Shown here piece by piece: positions 9,728 through 18,179 of a stretch of DNA of 33,620 nucleotides (positions within the stretch are counted from its first letter, which is position 1; every line of letters starts with the position of its first letter). Location of the stretch: the NCBI GenBank assembly GCA_002840845.1, contig PHCS01000051.1:1-33620 (forward strand). The letters are read 5' to 3'. The position numbers and the translations under genes are program-made. Source of the DNA: Betaproteobacteria bacterium HGW-Betaproteobacteria-14 (GTDB lineage Bacteria; Pseudomonadota; Gammaproteobacteria; Burkholderiales; Rhodocyclaceae). The notes beneath the pieces were generated by a model. That model saw nothing but the letters and a program-made list of their open reading frames with translations. It did no database searches and was not told the DNA's origin.

Positions 9728-9730
9728 AAT
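9701..9730 (+). promoter_or_regulatory. Candidate sigma70 promoter for pilT
   Basis: TTGCAA at 9701-9706 and CATAAT at 9725-9730 are separated by 18 bp. They overlap the start of the divergent yggS gene. A start point near 9737 would give a leader of about 66 bases. The elements match consensus moderately; there is no other support. Confidence 0.3.
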
Positions 9731-9803
9731 GCCCTGAAAAATCGGGGCAAGTATATCATCGCGCCACTACCCCCATTTCAATCCGGCGCTACGGAAACGC
9801 ACA

Positions 9804-10847
9804 ATGGACATTACCGAACTGCTCGCTTTCTCCGTTAAGAACAAGGCTTCCGACCTGCACCTGTCATCCGGCTTGCCGCCCATGATCCGCGTGCATGGAG
9901 ATGTGCGTCGCATCAACCTGCCGCCGATGGAGCACAAGGACGTACACAGCATGGTGTACGACATCATGAACGACGGACAGCGCAAGCACTACGAAGAGAA
10001 TCTGGAATGCGACTTTTCCTTTGCCATTCCGAATCTCGCGCGTTTCCGTGTCAATGCCTTCGTCCAGCACCGTGGCGCCGGTGCCGTGTTCCGTACCATT
10101 CCCTCGAAGGTGCTGTCCCTGGAAGAACTGAACTGCCCGAAAATATTCCAGGAGATATCCGAGTATCCCCGCGGCGTCGTGCTGGTGACGGGGCCGACCG
10201 GCTCGGGCAAGTCGACCACCTTGGCGGCAATGGTGAATTACATCAACGAGAACGAGCATGGACATATCCTGACCGTCGAGGATCCGATCGAGTTCGTGCA
10301 TGAATCGAAGAAATGCCTGATCAACCAACGCGAGGTGGGACCGCACACGCTGTCCTTCAACAACGCCCTGCGCAGTGCCCTGCGCGAAGACCCTGACGTC
10401 ATTCTCGTGGGCGAGATGCGCGACCTGGAAACCATCCGCCTGGCGCTGACCGCTGCGGAAACCGGCCACCTGGTGTTCGGCACCCTGCATACCAGTTCCG
10501 CCGCCAAGACCATCGATCGTGTCATCGACGTCTTTCCGGCGGCGGAGAAGGAAATGGTGCGGGCCATGCTCTCAGAATCGCTGCGCGCCGTCATTTCTCA
10601 GACCTTGCTCAAGACCAAGGACGGACAGGGCCGCGTCGCGGCGCACGAAATCATGATCGGCACGCCGGCCATCCGCAACCTGATCCGCGAGGCCAAGATT
10701 GCCCAGATGTATTCGGCCATTCAAACAGGGCAGGCGCTGGGCATGCAGACACTGGACCAGAACCTCGCCGACCTCGTCCGGCGCAATATCGTGTCGGCGG
10801 CCGAGGCCCGCACCAAGGCGGCGAACAAGGACAATTTTGCCGGTTAG
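9804..10847 (+). CDS. pilT: Type IV pilus retraction ATPase PilT
   Basis: PilT is the hexameric cytoplasmic ATPase that powers pilus retraction and twitching motility. The 347-residue length is standard. Motifs in order are the N-terminal SDLHLSSGLPP, Walker A GPTGSGKSTT near residue 130, the Asp box ILTVEDPIEF, Walker B VGEMRDLETI, the His box TGHLVFGTLHT, and the PilT-specific AIRNLIREAK motif near residue 290. That last motif separates it from PilB and PilU. pilU follows after 124 bases. The PilL-type kinase at the left edge belongs to the same motility system. Confidence 0.97.
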   Translation: MDITELLAFSVKNKASDLHLSSGLPPMIRVHGDVRRINLPPMEHKDVHSMVYDIMNDGQRKHYEENLECDFSFAIPNLARFRVNAFVQHRGAGAVFRTIPSKVLSLEELNCPKIFQEISEYPRGVVLVTGPTGSGKSTTLAAMVNYINENEHGHILTVEDPIEFVHESKKCLINQREVGPHTLSFNNALRSALREDPDVILVGEMRDLETIRLALTAAETGHLVFGTLHTSSAAKTIDRVIDVFPAAEKEMVRAMLSESLRAVISQTLLKTKDGQGRVAAHEIMIGTPAIRNLIREAKIAQMYSAIQTGQALGMQTLDQNLADLVRRNIVSAAEARTKAANKDNFAG

Positions 10848-10934
10848 CAAAGCTAACAGGCACAATTGCGGCGAACGCTAACCTGCCGCAGTCAGGTTGA
10901 GGCAACGCGTTGGCGGCAGCCACAATTTTGCCGG
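10831..10934 (+). repeat. 13-bp direct repeat flanking the pilT-pilU gap
   Basis: ACAATTTTGCCGG occurs at 10831-10843, in the last codons of pilT, and again at 10922-10934, before pilU. A third partial copy (ACAATTGCGGCGAACGCTAAC) begins near 10861. In both full copies a stop triplet follows the repeat, TAG in pilT and TGA in the second copy. The second copy therefore resembles a decayed duplicate of the pilT end. Confidence 0.6.
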
Positions 10935-10971
10935 CTGAGCGATTTCCAGCCAGCAACAGGAGGAAGCAAGA

Positions 10972-12108
10972 ATGGAAAGAGACCAGGCACTCAAATTCAT
11001 GTACGACCTGCTGCGCCTCATGGCGCAGAAGAAAGGCTCAGACCTGTTCATCACAGCTGGTTTCCCGCCCGCCATCAAGGTGGATGGCAAGATCACGCCG
11101 CAGTCGAACCAGAGCTTGACACCGCAACACACGGCGGAGCTTGCACGTGCCATCATGAATGACAAGCAGGCTGCCGAATTCGAGTCCACCAAGGAGTGCA
11201 ACTTTGCCATCAGCCCGGCTGGTATCGGCCGCTTTCGCGTAAACGCCTTCGTGCAGCAGGCGCGCATCGGGGTGGTGCTGCGCACCATTGCCACGACAAT
11301 CCCCACCTTCGAGAGCCTGCAGCTGCCGCCGGTGCTCAAGGATATTTCCATGACCAAGCGCGGCCTGGTGATCCTCGTCGGTGGCACCGGTACCGGGAAA
11401 TCGACCTCGCTGGCGGCAATGGTGGACTACCGCAATGAGAACAGCTACGGTCACATCATCACAGTCGAAGACCCGATCGAATATGTGCATGAGCACAAGA
11501 AATGCATTGTCACGCAGCGGGAAGTCGGCATCGATACCGACAACTGGGAAGCGGCACTGAAGAATACGCTGCGCCAGGCGCCGGACGTCATCCTAATGGG
11601 CGAGATCCGCGACCGCGAGACAATGGACCATGCCATCGCCTTTGCCGAAACCGGGCACCTGTGCATGGCTACGCTGCACGCCAACAGCACCAACCAGGCG
11701 CTCGACCGCATCATCAACTTCTTCCCGGAGGAGCGGCGCCAGCAGCTGCTGATGGATCTGTCCCTCAACGTGCGCGCATTCGTTTCGCAGCGCCTGATCC
11801 CCATGAAGGACGGCAAAGGGCGCGCGGCGGCGTTCGAGGTGATGCTCAATTCGCCGCTGATTTCCGACCTCATCTTCAAGGGTGAGGTGCACGAGATCAA
11901 GGAAATCATGAAGAAATCGCGCGAGCTGGGCATGCAGACATTCGACCAGTCACTCTTCGACCTGTACGAAGCCGGCAAGATCAGCTACGAGGATGCACTG
12001 CGCAACGCCGACTCGGTAAATGACCTGCGCCTGACCATCAAACTGCACGGCAAGGAATCGAAGGATCGCGACCTTTCAGCCGGCATCCAACACCTGGATA
12101 TTGTCTGA
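10972..12108 (+). CDS. pilU: Type IV pilus retraction ATPase PilU (PilT paralogue)
   Basis: PilU is a second PilT/GspE-type ATPase that assists PilT-dependent retraction. The 378-residue protein has SDLFITAGFPPAIKVDG at the N-terminus, Walker A GGTGTGKSTS, Asp box ITVEDPIEYVHEHKK, Walker B LMGEIRDRETM and His box TGHLCMATLHANS. It lacks the PilT AIRNLIRE signature and carries the longer C-terminal tail seen in PilU. A strong ribosome binding site, AGGAGG at 10958-10963, lies 8 bases before the ATG. The following gene is convergent. Confidence 0.95.
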   Translation: MERDQALKFMYDLLRLMAQKKGSDLFITAGFPPAIKVDGKITPQSNQSLTPQHTAELARAIMNDKQAAEFESTKECNFAISPAGIGRFRVNAFVQQARIGVVLRTIATTIPTFESLQLPPVLKDISMTKRGLVILVGGTGTGKSTSLAAMVDYRNENSYGHIITVEDPIEYVHEHKKCIVTQREVGIDTDNWEAALKNTLRQAPDVILMGEIRDRETMDHAIAFAETGHLCMATLHANSTNQALDRIINFFPEERRQQLLMDLSLNVRAFVSQRLIPMKDGKGRAAAFEVMLNSPLISDLIFKGEVHEIKEIMKKSRELGMQTFDQSLFDLYEAGKISYEDALRNADSVNDLRLTIKLHGKESKDRDLSAGIQHLDIV

Positions 12109-12115
12109 CTCCAAG

Positions 12116-12143
12116 CCGCCTTTTTTCCGAGGGAAAGAGGCGG
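12116..12143. terminator. Possible bidirectional terminator between pilU and the rlmL-like gene
   Basis: CCGCC at 12116-12120 pairs with GGCGG at 12139-12143. Five further pairs form between the T-run at 12121-12126 and the AAAG segment at 12133-12138, one of them a G-U pair. The hairpin lies in the 74-base gap between two convergent genes. There is no clean T-tract after the stem, so it is tentative. Confidence 0.35.
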
Positions 12144-12182
12144 GACATCTCGATACTGAGGGTTGTGTCGCGGGACGGGAGC

Positions 12183-13328
12183 TTAGTGTCGATCTCGCAT
12201 TTGCCCGCTGACCATCTTGTACTCCAGCAGGCGGCACTCCAATGCACCGTTGAACAGCGGCGTGCGCTTCGATGCTTTCAGTCCGATCAACTTGGGCATC
12301 TGCGGGTCGGCCGAGATGAAATAGCAGCGCCAGCCGGCAAAGCGCTGCTTGAGCGCATCGCCCAGCTTGGGATAGAAAGCAGCCAGCCGTTCCGCTTCCT
12401 CAAGCCGAACGCCGTAGGGCGGGTTCGCCACCAGCACGCCTTCCGATGCCGGCGGGTTGCGCAGGAGCAGGTCGGCGCATTCCAGCTGCACGCATTCGTG
12501 CATTCCTGCTGCTGCAAGATTCTGTCGTGCCCGTTCTACCTGATCCGGACTGATGTCGCTGCCGAAAATCGGCTGTGGTTCGGCAGGCAGCCTGCGGCTT
12601 TCCGCTTCGCTCAATAGCTTCTGCCAGAGTGCCGCATCGAAGTTGGCCAGGCGAAAGAAACCGAACTTGCGTTCCAGCCCAGGTGCGATATGGTGGGCCA
12701 TCATGGCCGCCTCGAGCAGGAAGGTGCCTGATCCGCACATGGGATCGAGCAGCGGCACGCCCGGCTGCCAACCGGCGAGGCGGAGAATGCCGGCGGCGAG
12801 GTTCTCCTTCAGCGGCGCTTCGACCGAGGCATATTTGAAGCCGCGCTTGTAGAGCGGCTCGCCCGAGGTGTCGAGGTAGACGGTGGCTTCCCGGTCGCTA
12901 AGAAAAGCATGGATGCGCACGTTCGGATCGACGGTGTCCACGCTGGGCCGCTCGCCGGTCTCTGCACGAAAGCGGTCGCACACCGCATCCTTGATGCGCA
13001 GGGTGATGAAGTCCAGGCTCTTCAGCGGACAGCGGATGGCCGTCATGTAGACGCGCAACGTGCGGCGCACGGTGAAGAGGCTATGCCAGGGCACGTCGTG
13101 GGCCAGGCGGTAGATATCCTCTTCGCGGCGATACGGACCGTGTGCCACGCGCCATAGTATGCGCGTCGCGAGTCGGCTCCACAGGTTGGCGCGATAGCAG
13201 ATTTCCCACTCGCCGGAGAACCCTACCCCTCCGGCGACGGCTTCGGTTATCGTTGCACCGGAAGCGGTCAGCTCATCGGCGAGCTGGTTTTCAAGCCCGC
13301 GCGGGCAGGTGGCGAAGAAACGCTCCAT
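12183..13328 (-). CDS. rlmL: THUMP-domain RNA methyltransferase, RlmL-like (23S rRNA guanine-N2 methyltransferase)
   Basis: This 381-residue cytoplasmic protein pairs an N-terminal THUMP RNA-binding domain (about residues 1-160) with a UPF0020 Rossmann methyltransferase domain. The SAM motif LLDPMCGSGTFLLEAA lies near residue 200, IFGSDISPDQVERARQN near 260, and the catalytic NPPY motif reads VLVANPPYGVRL near 300. E. coli RlmL is about 700 residues because a second methyltransferase (RlmK) is fused; that half is absent here. The ATG at 13328 overlaps the hemJ stop as TGATG and is directly followed by ERFFATCPRGLE, the usual family N-terminus. An upstream in-frame start inside hemJ is less likely. 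The exact target guanine cannot be told from the sequence. Confidence 0.87.
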   Translation of the reverse strand: MERFFATCPRGLENQLADELTASGATITEAVAGGVGFSGEWEICYRANLWSRLATRILWRVAHGPYRREEDIYRLAHDVPWHSLFTVRRTLRVYMTAIRCPLKSLDFITLRIKDAVCDRFRAETGERPSVDTVDPNVRIHAFLSDREATVYLDTSGEPLYKRGFKYASVEAPLKENLAAGILRLAGWQPGVPLLDPMCGSGTFLLEAAMMAHHIAPGLERKFGFFRLANFDAALWQKLLSEAESRRLPAEPQPIFGSDISPDQVERARQNLAAAGMHECVQLECADLLLRNPPASEGVLVANPPYGVRLEEAERLAAFYPKLGDALKQRFAGWRCYFISADPQMPKLIGLKASKRTPLFNGALECRLLEYKMVSGQMRDRH

Positions 13329-13741
13329 CAAAATGGCTTGAACAGCGCCAGCCACACCGCTGCAAAGAGGACGACCACCGGAAACTCATTGAACCAGCGG
13401 AACCAGACGTGGGTTTTCGTGTTGCGATCCCGTGCGAAATCCTTGAGCAGTTTGCCGCACCACAGATGGTATATGCCCAGGATGCCCACCAGAAGCAGCT
13501 TTGTGTGCACCCAGTAGCCCCAGGGGCCGAAGCCCAGCCAGAGCCAGATGCCGAAGAGGACGGTGAAGATGGCGCCCGGCGCCATGATGCCGTAATAGAG
13601 CTTGCGCTCCATGATCTTGAAGCGATCGCGGCTTGGCGCATCCTCGCTCATGGCGTGGTAGACAAATAGCCGCGGCAGATAAAACAGGCCGGCAAACCAG
13701 GTCACCATGAACACGATGTGCAGCCATTTCACCCAAAGCAT
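13328..13741 (-). CDS. hemJ: HemJ-type protoporphyrinogen IX oxidase
   Basis: This 137-residue membrane protein of the HemJ/UPF0093 family oxidises protoporphyrinogen IX to protoporphyrin IX during heme synthesis. Four hydrophobic helices are evident. Conserved residues are visible in WVKWLHIVFMVTWFAGLFYLPR at the start, in RKLYYGIMAPGA, and in WVHTKLLLVGILGIYH, which holds the conserved Lys, plus RWFNEFPVVVLF near the end. It lies between an SDR-type gene (1-base gap) and the RlmL-like gene (1-base overlap), so the three are probably one transcript. Confidence 0.94.
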   Translation of the reverse strand: MLWVKWLHIVFMVTWFAGLFYLPRLFVYHAMSEDAPSRDRFKIMERKLYYGIMAPGAIFTVLFGIWLWLGFGPWGYWVHTKLLLVGILGIYHLWCGKLLKDFARDRNTKTHVWFRWFNEFPVVVLFAAVWLALFKPF

Positions 13742-13742
13742 G

Positions 13743-14621
13743 TCAGGCGGCCTCTTCAGTCATGGCGCTGAGCGCGGCAGACACCTCAGGGTACTTCAGG
13801 CGTACGCCCAGTTCGCGATTGATGCGGCAGTTAGTCATGCGCCGCGATTCCCCCATGAAGGACAGCATGGCGGGGGAGAGGCGTTGCTCGATCTCGACAC
13901 GTGGCAGCCGGGGTGCGCGCGGCAGGCCGAGCCGGTCGGCAACCAAGTCGAAGTACTCACCCATTTTCAGCACGGAATCATCCGACGCATTGTAGATCCT
14001 GCCTGGCCGGCCTCGTGCGAGAGCGGTCCGGGCAATCATGGCCAGATCGTCGGCGTGGATATGGTTGGTAAAAATATCGTCCTCATCGCGCAGCAGCGGC
14101 AGGGCGCGTTCCAGTCGCGCCAGCGGCAGGCGGTCGCCGGCGTAGATGCCCGGTGCACGCAGGATCGCGACGGAGACGCGCCGACTGCGGCCGAAATGAC
14201 GCAGCCGGACTTCCGCGTCAGCACGGCGCCTGGCCCGTGCGGTTTGCGGCCGAACCCGGCGTGCCTCCGATACCCATGCCCCGTCGCAATCCCCGTAGAC
14301 GCCACTGGTACTGATATAGACGATGCGGCGTGGTAGAATTTTTCCGGTAGAAAGTGCCGCAAGCAGTGCGCGCGTGCGTTCGTCACGCAGGCCGCTATCC
14401 TGCGGTGGCGCGAAATGCAGGATCAGGTTGCCTATGCCGGCCAGGCGGTGGAGCGAGCGTGGTTTGTCAAGGTCGGCGCGAAGCGGTGTCACGCCCAGTT
14501 CGCGCAGTTCGCGATTCCGAGAATCGGAACGGACCGCGGCGTAGACGCGGTAATGCCTGACTAGCCATGGGAGCGCGCGCCGGGCAATGTCGCCGCAGCC
14601 AATGATGAGCAATCTTTGCAC
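13743..14621 (-). CDS. NAD(P)-binding SDR/epimerase-family protein (YeeZ-like)
   Basis: This 292-residue protein has an N-terminal Rossmann motif, RLLIIGCGDIARRALPWL. Internal motifs are YAAVRSDSR, LILHFAPPQ, VYISTSGVYGD near residue 105 and HADDLA near 190, all typical of extended short-chain dehydrogenase/epimerase proteins of the YeeZ type. The substrate is not predictable. The start is GTG at 14621, directly before the first beta strand. The 40-base gap to the divergent reductase-like gene must hold promoters for both directions, but I see no convincing elements. Confidence 0.82.
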   Translation of the reverse strand: MQRLLIIGCGDIARRALPWLVRHYRVYAAVRSDSRNRELRELGVTPLRADLDKPRSLHRLAGIGNLILHFAPPQDSGLRDERTRALLAALSTGKILPRRIVYISTSGVYGDCDGAWVSEARRVRPQTARARRRADAEVRLRHFGRSRRVSVAILRAPGIYAGDRLPLARLERALPLLRDEDDIFTNHIHADDLAMIARTALARGRPGRIYNASDDSVLKMGEYFDLVADRLGLPRAPRLPRVEIEQRLSPAMLSFMGESRRMTNCRINRELGVRLKYPEVSAALSAMTEEAA

Positions 14622-14661
14622 CCGCGCATTCTAGCGGAATTCCTTTTCCATCCCCGACACC

Positions 14662-15690
14662 ATGCCCCATTGCATTACGATCGAATCCAGCCGGCACCAG
14701 TTCGACGTCGAACCCGGCAATACACTTTTGCGTGCCGCGCTTGAGGCCGGCATCAATCTGCCCTATGGCTGCCGCAATGGCGCTTGCGGTGCCTGCAAGG
14801 GGCGGGTCGTCTCCGGGCAGGTCGATCGCGGCGACTATGCCGAAGGTGCGTTGAGCGAGGCGGAGGTCGCCCGGGGCTACGCCCTGTTCTGTTGCGCGCG
14901 GCCGCTTTCCGATCTCGTCATCGCCTGCCACGAGGTTGGCTCGGTGCGCGACATCCCTGTCAAGGCGATGCCCTGCCGCGTACAGAAGATGGCTCTCCTG
15001 GCGCCCGACGTGATGCTGCTGCAACTCAAGCTGCCCGCCAGCGAGCGTCTGCAGTACCTGGCCGGCCAATATATCGACATCCTCCTGCGTGACGGTCGCC
15101 GCCGCAGCTTTTCCATCGCCAATGCGCCGCAGGACGACGACTGTCTCGAGTTGCATGTTCGTCGGGTGCCGGGTGGGCATTTCACGCGCCATGTCTTCGA
15201 GACCATGCAGGAGCGCGACATCCTCCGCATCGAAGGACCGCATGGCAGTTTTTTCCTGCGAGAGGAAAGCGCCAAGCCGATCATCCTGCTGGCCGGCGGT
15301 ACCGGCTTTGCTCCGATCAAGGCCCTCATCGAGCAGGCCTGGCACCAGCCCATGCGGCGACCGATGACCCTCTACTGGGGCGCGCGCGACAGAGCCGGCC
15401 TCTACATGCAGGCCCTGGCGGAAAGCTGGGTCTCGGAACATGACGGTTTCGGCTTTGTCCCCGTGCTTTCCGAGGCCCAGCCAGCCGATGGCTGGCTGGG
15501 CCGCCGCGGCTGGGTGCACCAGGCAGTGGTCGAGGACCTCCCCGATCTTTCCGGGCACCAGGTCTATGCATCTGGTTCGCCGGCCATGATCGATGCGGCA
15601 CGGCACGATTTTATTTCCCGCTGCGGGCTCAAGGATGAGGACTTCTTTGCCGATGCCTTTACTTTTGCAGCGGAATCCGTCAGCCCATGA
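14662..15690 (+). CDS. 2Fe-2S ferredoxin/FAD/NAD(P)H reductase, annotated in relatives as CDP-6-deoxy-delta-3,4-glucoseen reductase
   Basis: This 342-residue flavoprotein has three parts. Residues 1-90 are a plant-type 2Fe-2S ferredoxin domain with cysteines in YGCRNGACGACKGRV and FCCARP. Residues about 100-200 bind FAD, with RRRSFSIANAPQ and EGPHGSFFLRE. Residues about 205-342 bind NAD(P)H, with ILLAGGTGFAPIKALIEQ, LYWGARDRAGLY and VYASGSPAMID. Such proteins shuttle electrons from NAD(P)H to a partner oxygenase or dehydratase. The deoxysugar name used for relatives is probably carried over from AscD, since no sugar genes lie nearby. Its stop overlaps the start of the HDOD gene by 4 bases. 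Confidence 0.85.
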   Translation: MPHCITIESSRHQFDVEPGNTLLRAALEAGINLPYGCRNGACGACKGRVVSGQVDRGDYAEGALSEAEVARGYALFCCARPLSDLVIACHEVGSVRDIPVKAMPCRVQKMALLAPDVMLLQLKLPASERLQYLAGQYIDILLRDGRRRSFSIANAPQDDDCLELHVRRVPGGHFTRHVFETMQERDILRIEGPHGSFFLREESAKPIILLAGGTGFAPIKALIEQAWHQPMRRPMTLYWGARDRAGLYMQALAESWVSEHDGFGFVPVLSEAQPADGWLGRRGWVHQAVVEDLPDLSGHQVYASGSPAMIDAARHDFISRCGLKDEDFFADAFTFAAESVSP

Positions 15691-16832
15691 GCCAGCCCAT
15701 TTTCATCAGCCGCGAGCCGGTGCTCAACCGCGGCCGAGCCATTACCGCCACCCGGCTCACGGCGCAAGCCCCGGCCGGACCCGATGCCTGTGCCCGCATT
15801 TCTGCCGAGCTGAACCGGCTGGCGGACTCATGGCCGGCCGCCCGAACGGTGTTCGTCGGCTTGGGCGGCCTGGCACCTGACGCCGGGCTGCTCGACTGGA
15901 AGGTGCCGCAGAACGCCATGATCGAAATACCTGCCGCCTCCATGGGCAATCCGGCAACCCTCGAGTTGATGCAGCAGTTGCAGCAGGCAGGGGTACCGCT
16001 CTGCCTGGACGGCTTCAGCGCCGGCATGGCGCTGCCGGCGGGTGTCGATTTCCGCTTCACCCTGGCCGACGCCGCCGCGACGGCCACTGGCGCCCCCGGC
16101 CTCCTGCTCGCCAGGGGCCTTAACGACAACGCCCAGTTCGATGCCTGCATCCAGAAGGGCTTTGGCGGCGCGACCGGCTGGTTCTTCCTGAAGGGGGTGA
16201 CGCCGGCGAAGAAGCTCAACCCCGGCCAGGCACAGACCATCCGCCTGCTCAACCTGGTGCGCGCCAACGCCGACGTCAAGGAGATCGAGGCGGCACTGAA
16301 GCAGGACGTCGCCCTGTCGGTGAAGCTGCTGCGCTACATCAACTCCGCCGGCTTCGGCCTTGCCGTGGAGATCCAGTCCTTCCGCCACGCGGTGACCATG
16401 CTTGGCTACGAGAAGCTGAACAAGTGGCTTTCGCTGCTGCTGGTCACTTCGAGCAAGGACGCGGCAGCGCCGGCGCTGATGCAGGCGGCCATCGCGCGCG
16501 GCCGTTTCATGGAGCTGACGGCGCAGGGTTACGTGGACAAGAACGAGCTGGACAACCTGTTCATCACCGGCGCCTTCTCGCTGCTCGACATCCTGCTCGG
16601 CGTCCTCATGGAAACCGCGCTGGCCGACATGCACCTGCCCGACACGATCAACGACGCGCTGATTTCAGGAAGCGGGCCGTACGCGCCCTTCCTGGCGCTG
16701 GCCCAGGCGGGCGAGCAGGCTGATCACGCGCGGCTGTCTGCCCGGGCCGCCGACCTGCAGCTCTCTCCAGAAACGGTCAACCAGGCCCAGCTGGAAGCGC
16801 TGGTTTTCGCCGACAGCCTGCAGCTCAGCTAG
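15687..16832 (+). CDS. Degenerate EAL plus HDOD domain signalling protein
   Basis: This 381-residue cytoplasmic protein has the YuxH-like architecture. Residues about 1-180 follow an EAL-like pattern (IFISREPVLNRGRAI at the start, then VPLCLDGFSAGM) but lack the EAL and metal-binding residues needed to cleave c-di-GMP. Residues about 190-380 form an HDOD domain: NLVRANADVKEIEAALKQD, LSVKLLRYINSAGFGL and RHAVTMLGYEKLNKWLSLLL. HDOD proteins regulate motility and stress signalling but their molecular role is unclear. It is translationally coupled to the upstream reductase gene, and its last 8 bases overlap the convergent NnrS-like gene. Confidence 0.85.
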   Translation: MSQPIFISREPVLNRGRAITATRLTAQAPAGPDACARISAELNRLADSWPAARTVFVGLGGLAPDAGLLDWKVPQNAMIEIPAASMGNPATLELMQQLQQAGVPLCLDGFSAGMALPAGVDFRFTLADAAATATGAPGLLLARGLNDNAQFDACIQKGFGGATGWFFLKGVTPAKKLNPGQAQTIRLLNLVRANADVKEIEAALKQDVALSVKLLRYINSAGFGLAVEIQSFRHAVTMLGYEKLNKWLSLLLVTSSKDAAAPALMQAAIARGRFMELTAQGYVDKNELDNLFITGAFSLLDILLGVLMETALADMHLPDTINDALISGSGPYAPFLALAQAGEQADHARLSARAADLQLSPETVNQAQLEALVFADSLQLS

Positions 16833-17886
16833 TTTTCAAGCGGCCGCGGATCACGGCGGCAATCGTGTTCAGGATGAATGCCAGCAGCGCCAGCGCGTTG
16901 AGCACGCCGCCGGCGCTGCGCCACTCGTGCAATGCGGTGGCGTCGCCGGTCAGACGCACGGCCAGCGACAGGTGCAGCAGTGCCAGCGGCACGTAGAACA
17001 CCGGATGGTAGGGCACCGTCACGCGCAGCACCGCGGGGAAAATGATCGGCGCATGGCCGAAGACCATGGAGAAGACGAAGCCCAGCATCAGCGCGTGCAG
17101 GGCCGCGTCGTAGGCCAGGCTGCCCGGCGCCAGCCCCTCGGCAAGCATGATCCCGCCCGCCAGCGCCAGCCAGGCATAACCGGAGAGCAGGCAGACGGCG
17201 ATGAAGCGCGTCAACCCCTTGTCCTTGACCGTGCGACGCGCGATATCCTGGCGCAGCAGCCACAGCGCCAGGGCCAGCAGCGCCGCGCCAAACACCTGGG
17301 CCTGGAAGACCATTCCAATAGTCAGCCCCGCCAGCACGGCGACGAAAACGCGCTGCGCCACCGGCGAGGGCGGCAGGAAGCGCGACAGTTCCAGGCGCTC
17401 TCCGGCGATGGTCAGGACGAGGAAGCCCGCCCACCACGGCACCACGGCGAACACTGACGCACCGCCCAGCCAGAGCAGGTTGCCCAGCAGCCAACTGGCC
17501 GCGCCCGCCGCCAGGGTGAATGTGAACAGCGCGCGCTGACGCTGAAACACCGAGAGCGAGGCGAAGGTCAGTACGACGCTGCCGGCCGTGAGCAGCGCCT
17601 GGCCCGTCGTTGCGGGTGCGCCGATTATCAGCAGGAATCCGCCCGCGCCGGATGCGAGCGGACCGAGATAGGCCCAGCGCCGCGCCAGCGCCACGGCACG
17701 CTCGAGGCCGATCACCGTGCCGAAAAAACCGCTGACCATGAGCGGGCCATGGAGGGCGGCCAGTTCCGTTGCGGGCAGCGGCACCGCCCAGCCCAGCCGC
17801 AGCAGGCCGGCGCCCACGCCGATGATGAGGCTGGCGAACCCCAGCACCAGCAGCGGAATGCGGTAGGGGGGGCGGACGTCTGCCAT
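16825..17886 (-). CDS. NnrS-like polytopic membrane protein
   Basis: This 353-residue protein is almost entirely hydrophobic, with about 10-12 transmembrane helices. Histidine-containing segments ELAALHGPLMVSGFFGTVI near residue 45 and ALHALMLGFVFSMVFGHAP near residue 270 resemble NnrS proteins. NnrS is a heme- and copper-containing membrane protein that helps cells tolerate nitric oxide and is often under NsrR control. The gene follows the DUF2249 gene by 9 bases in a unit driven from the nsrR-facing promoter, which supports the assignment. It is more divergent from NnrS than a simple orthologue would be. Confidence 0.7.
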   Translation of the reverse strand: MADVRPPYRIPLLVLGFASLIIGVGAGLLRLGWAVPLPATELAALHGPLMVSGFFGTVIGLERAVALARRWAYLGPLASGAGGFLLIIGAPATTGQALLTAGSVVLTFASLSVFQRQRALFTFTLAAGAASWLLGNLLWLGGASVFAVVPWWAGFLVLTIAGERLELSRFLPPSPVAQRVFVAVLAGLTIGMVFQAQVFGAALLALALWLLRQDIARRTVKDKGLTRFIAVCLLSGYAWLALAGGIMLAEGLAPGSLAYDAALHALMLGFVFSMVFGHAPIIFPAVLRVTVPYHPVFYVPLALLHLSLAVRLTGDATALHEWRSAGGVLNALALLAFILNTIAAVIRGRLKTS

Positions 17887-17895
17887 GCGACCGTC

Positions 17896-18138
17896 TCAGG
17901 AGGCCTTGGTGATGCGGACCTTCCACACTTCCGGCCCGGTTTCGAGGTAATCCCAGGCGAAGACCGGGCCGAGTTCGGCCTGGAACTGGTAGTAGAGCGG
18001 TTTCGGATCGTGGTCGTTCACCAGCAGGAAGGCTTCGCCCGCCGGGAGCTTGTTGAAGGCGTCGAAGATCATCGGATGGCGTTCGCGCGGAATGATGGTG
18101 CGCACGTCAATGGTGGTTTCTGCGGTTTGCGTGGTCAT
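17896..18138 (-). CDS. DUF2249 domain protein
   Basis: This 80-residue protein is a single DUF2249 (TusA-like fold) domain. The signature is DVRTIIPRERHPMIFDAFNK followed by LPAGEAFLLVNDHDPKPLYYQF. Function is unknown, but such proteins often sit in NsrR regulons with Fe-S or nitrogen-oxide genes. The ATG at 18138 has GGAGA 7 bases upstream. A longer in-frame extension to 18366 lies mostly within the DUF59 gene and is rejected. It is 41 bases downstream of the DUF59 gene and 9 bases upstream of the NnrS-like gene. Confidence 0.87.
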   Translation of the reverse strand: MTTQTAETTIDVRTIIPRERHPMIFDAFNKLPAGEAFLLVNDHDPKPLYYQFQAELGPVFAWDYLETGPEVWKVRITKAS

Positions 18139-18179
18139 GGTGGTTTCTCCAGTCAGGGTTGAGATGGCTTGGCGGGCCC

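Noticed and set aside
16829-17926. 365-codon minus-strand frame in another register over the NnrS-like gene
   Set aside because: Arg/Gly/Ala-rich translation with no hydrophobic helices; the overlapping polytopic membrane protein is the plausible product.
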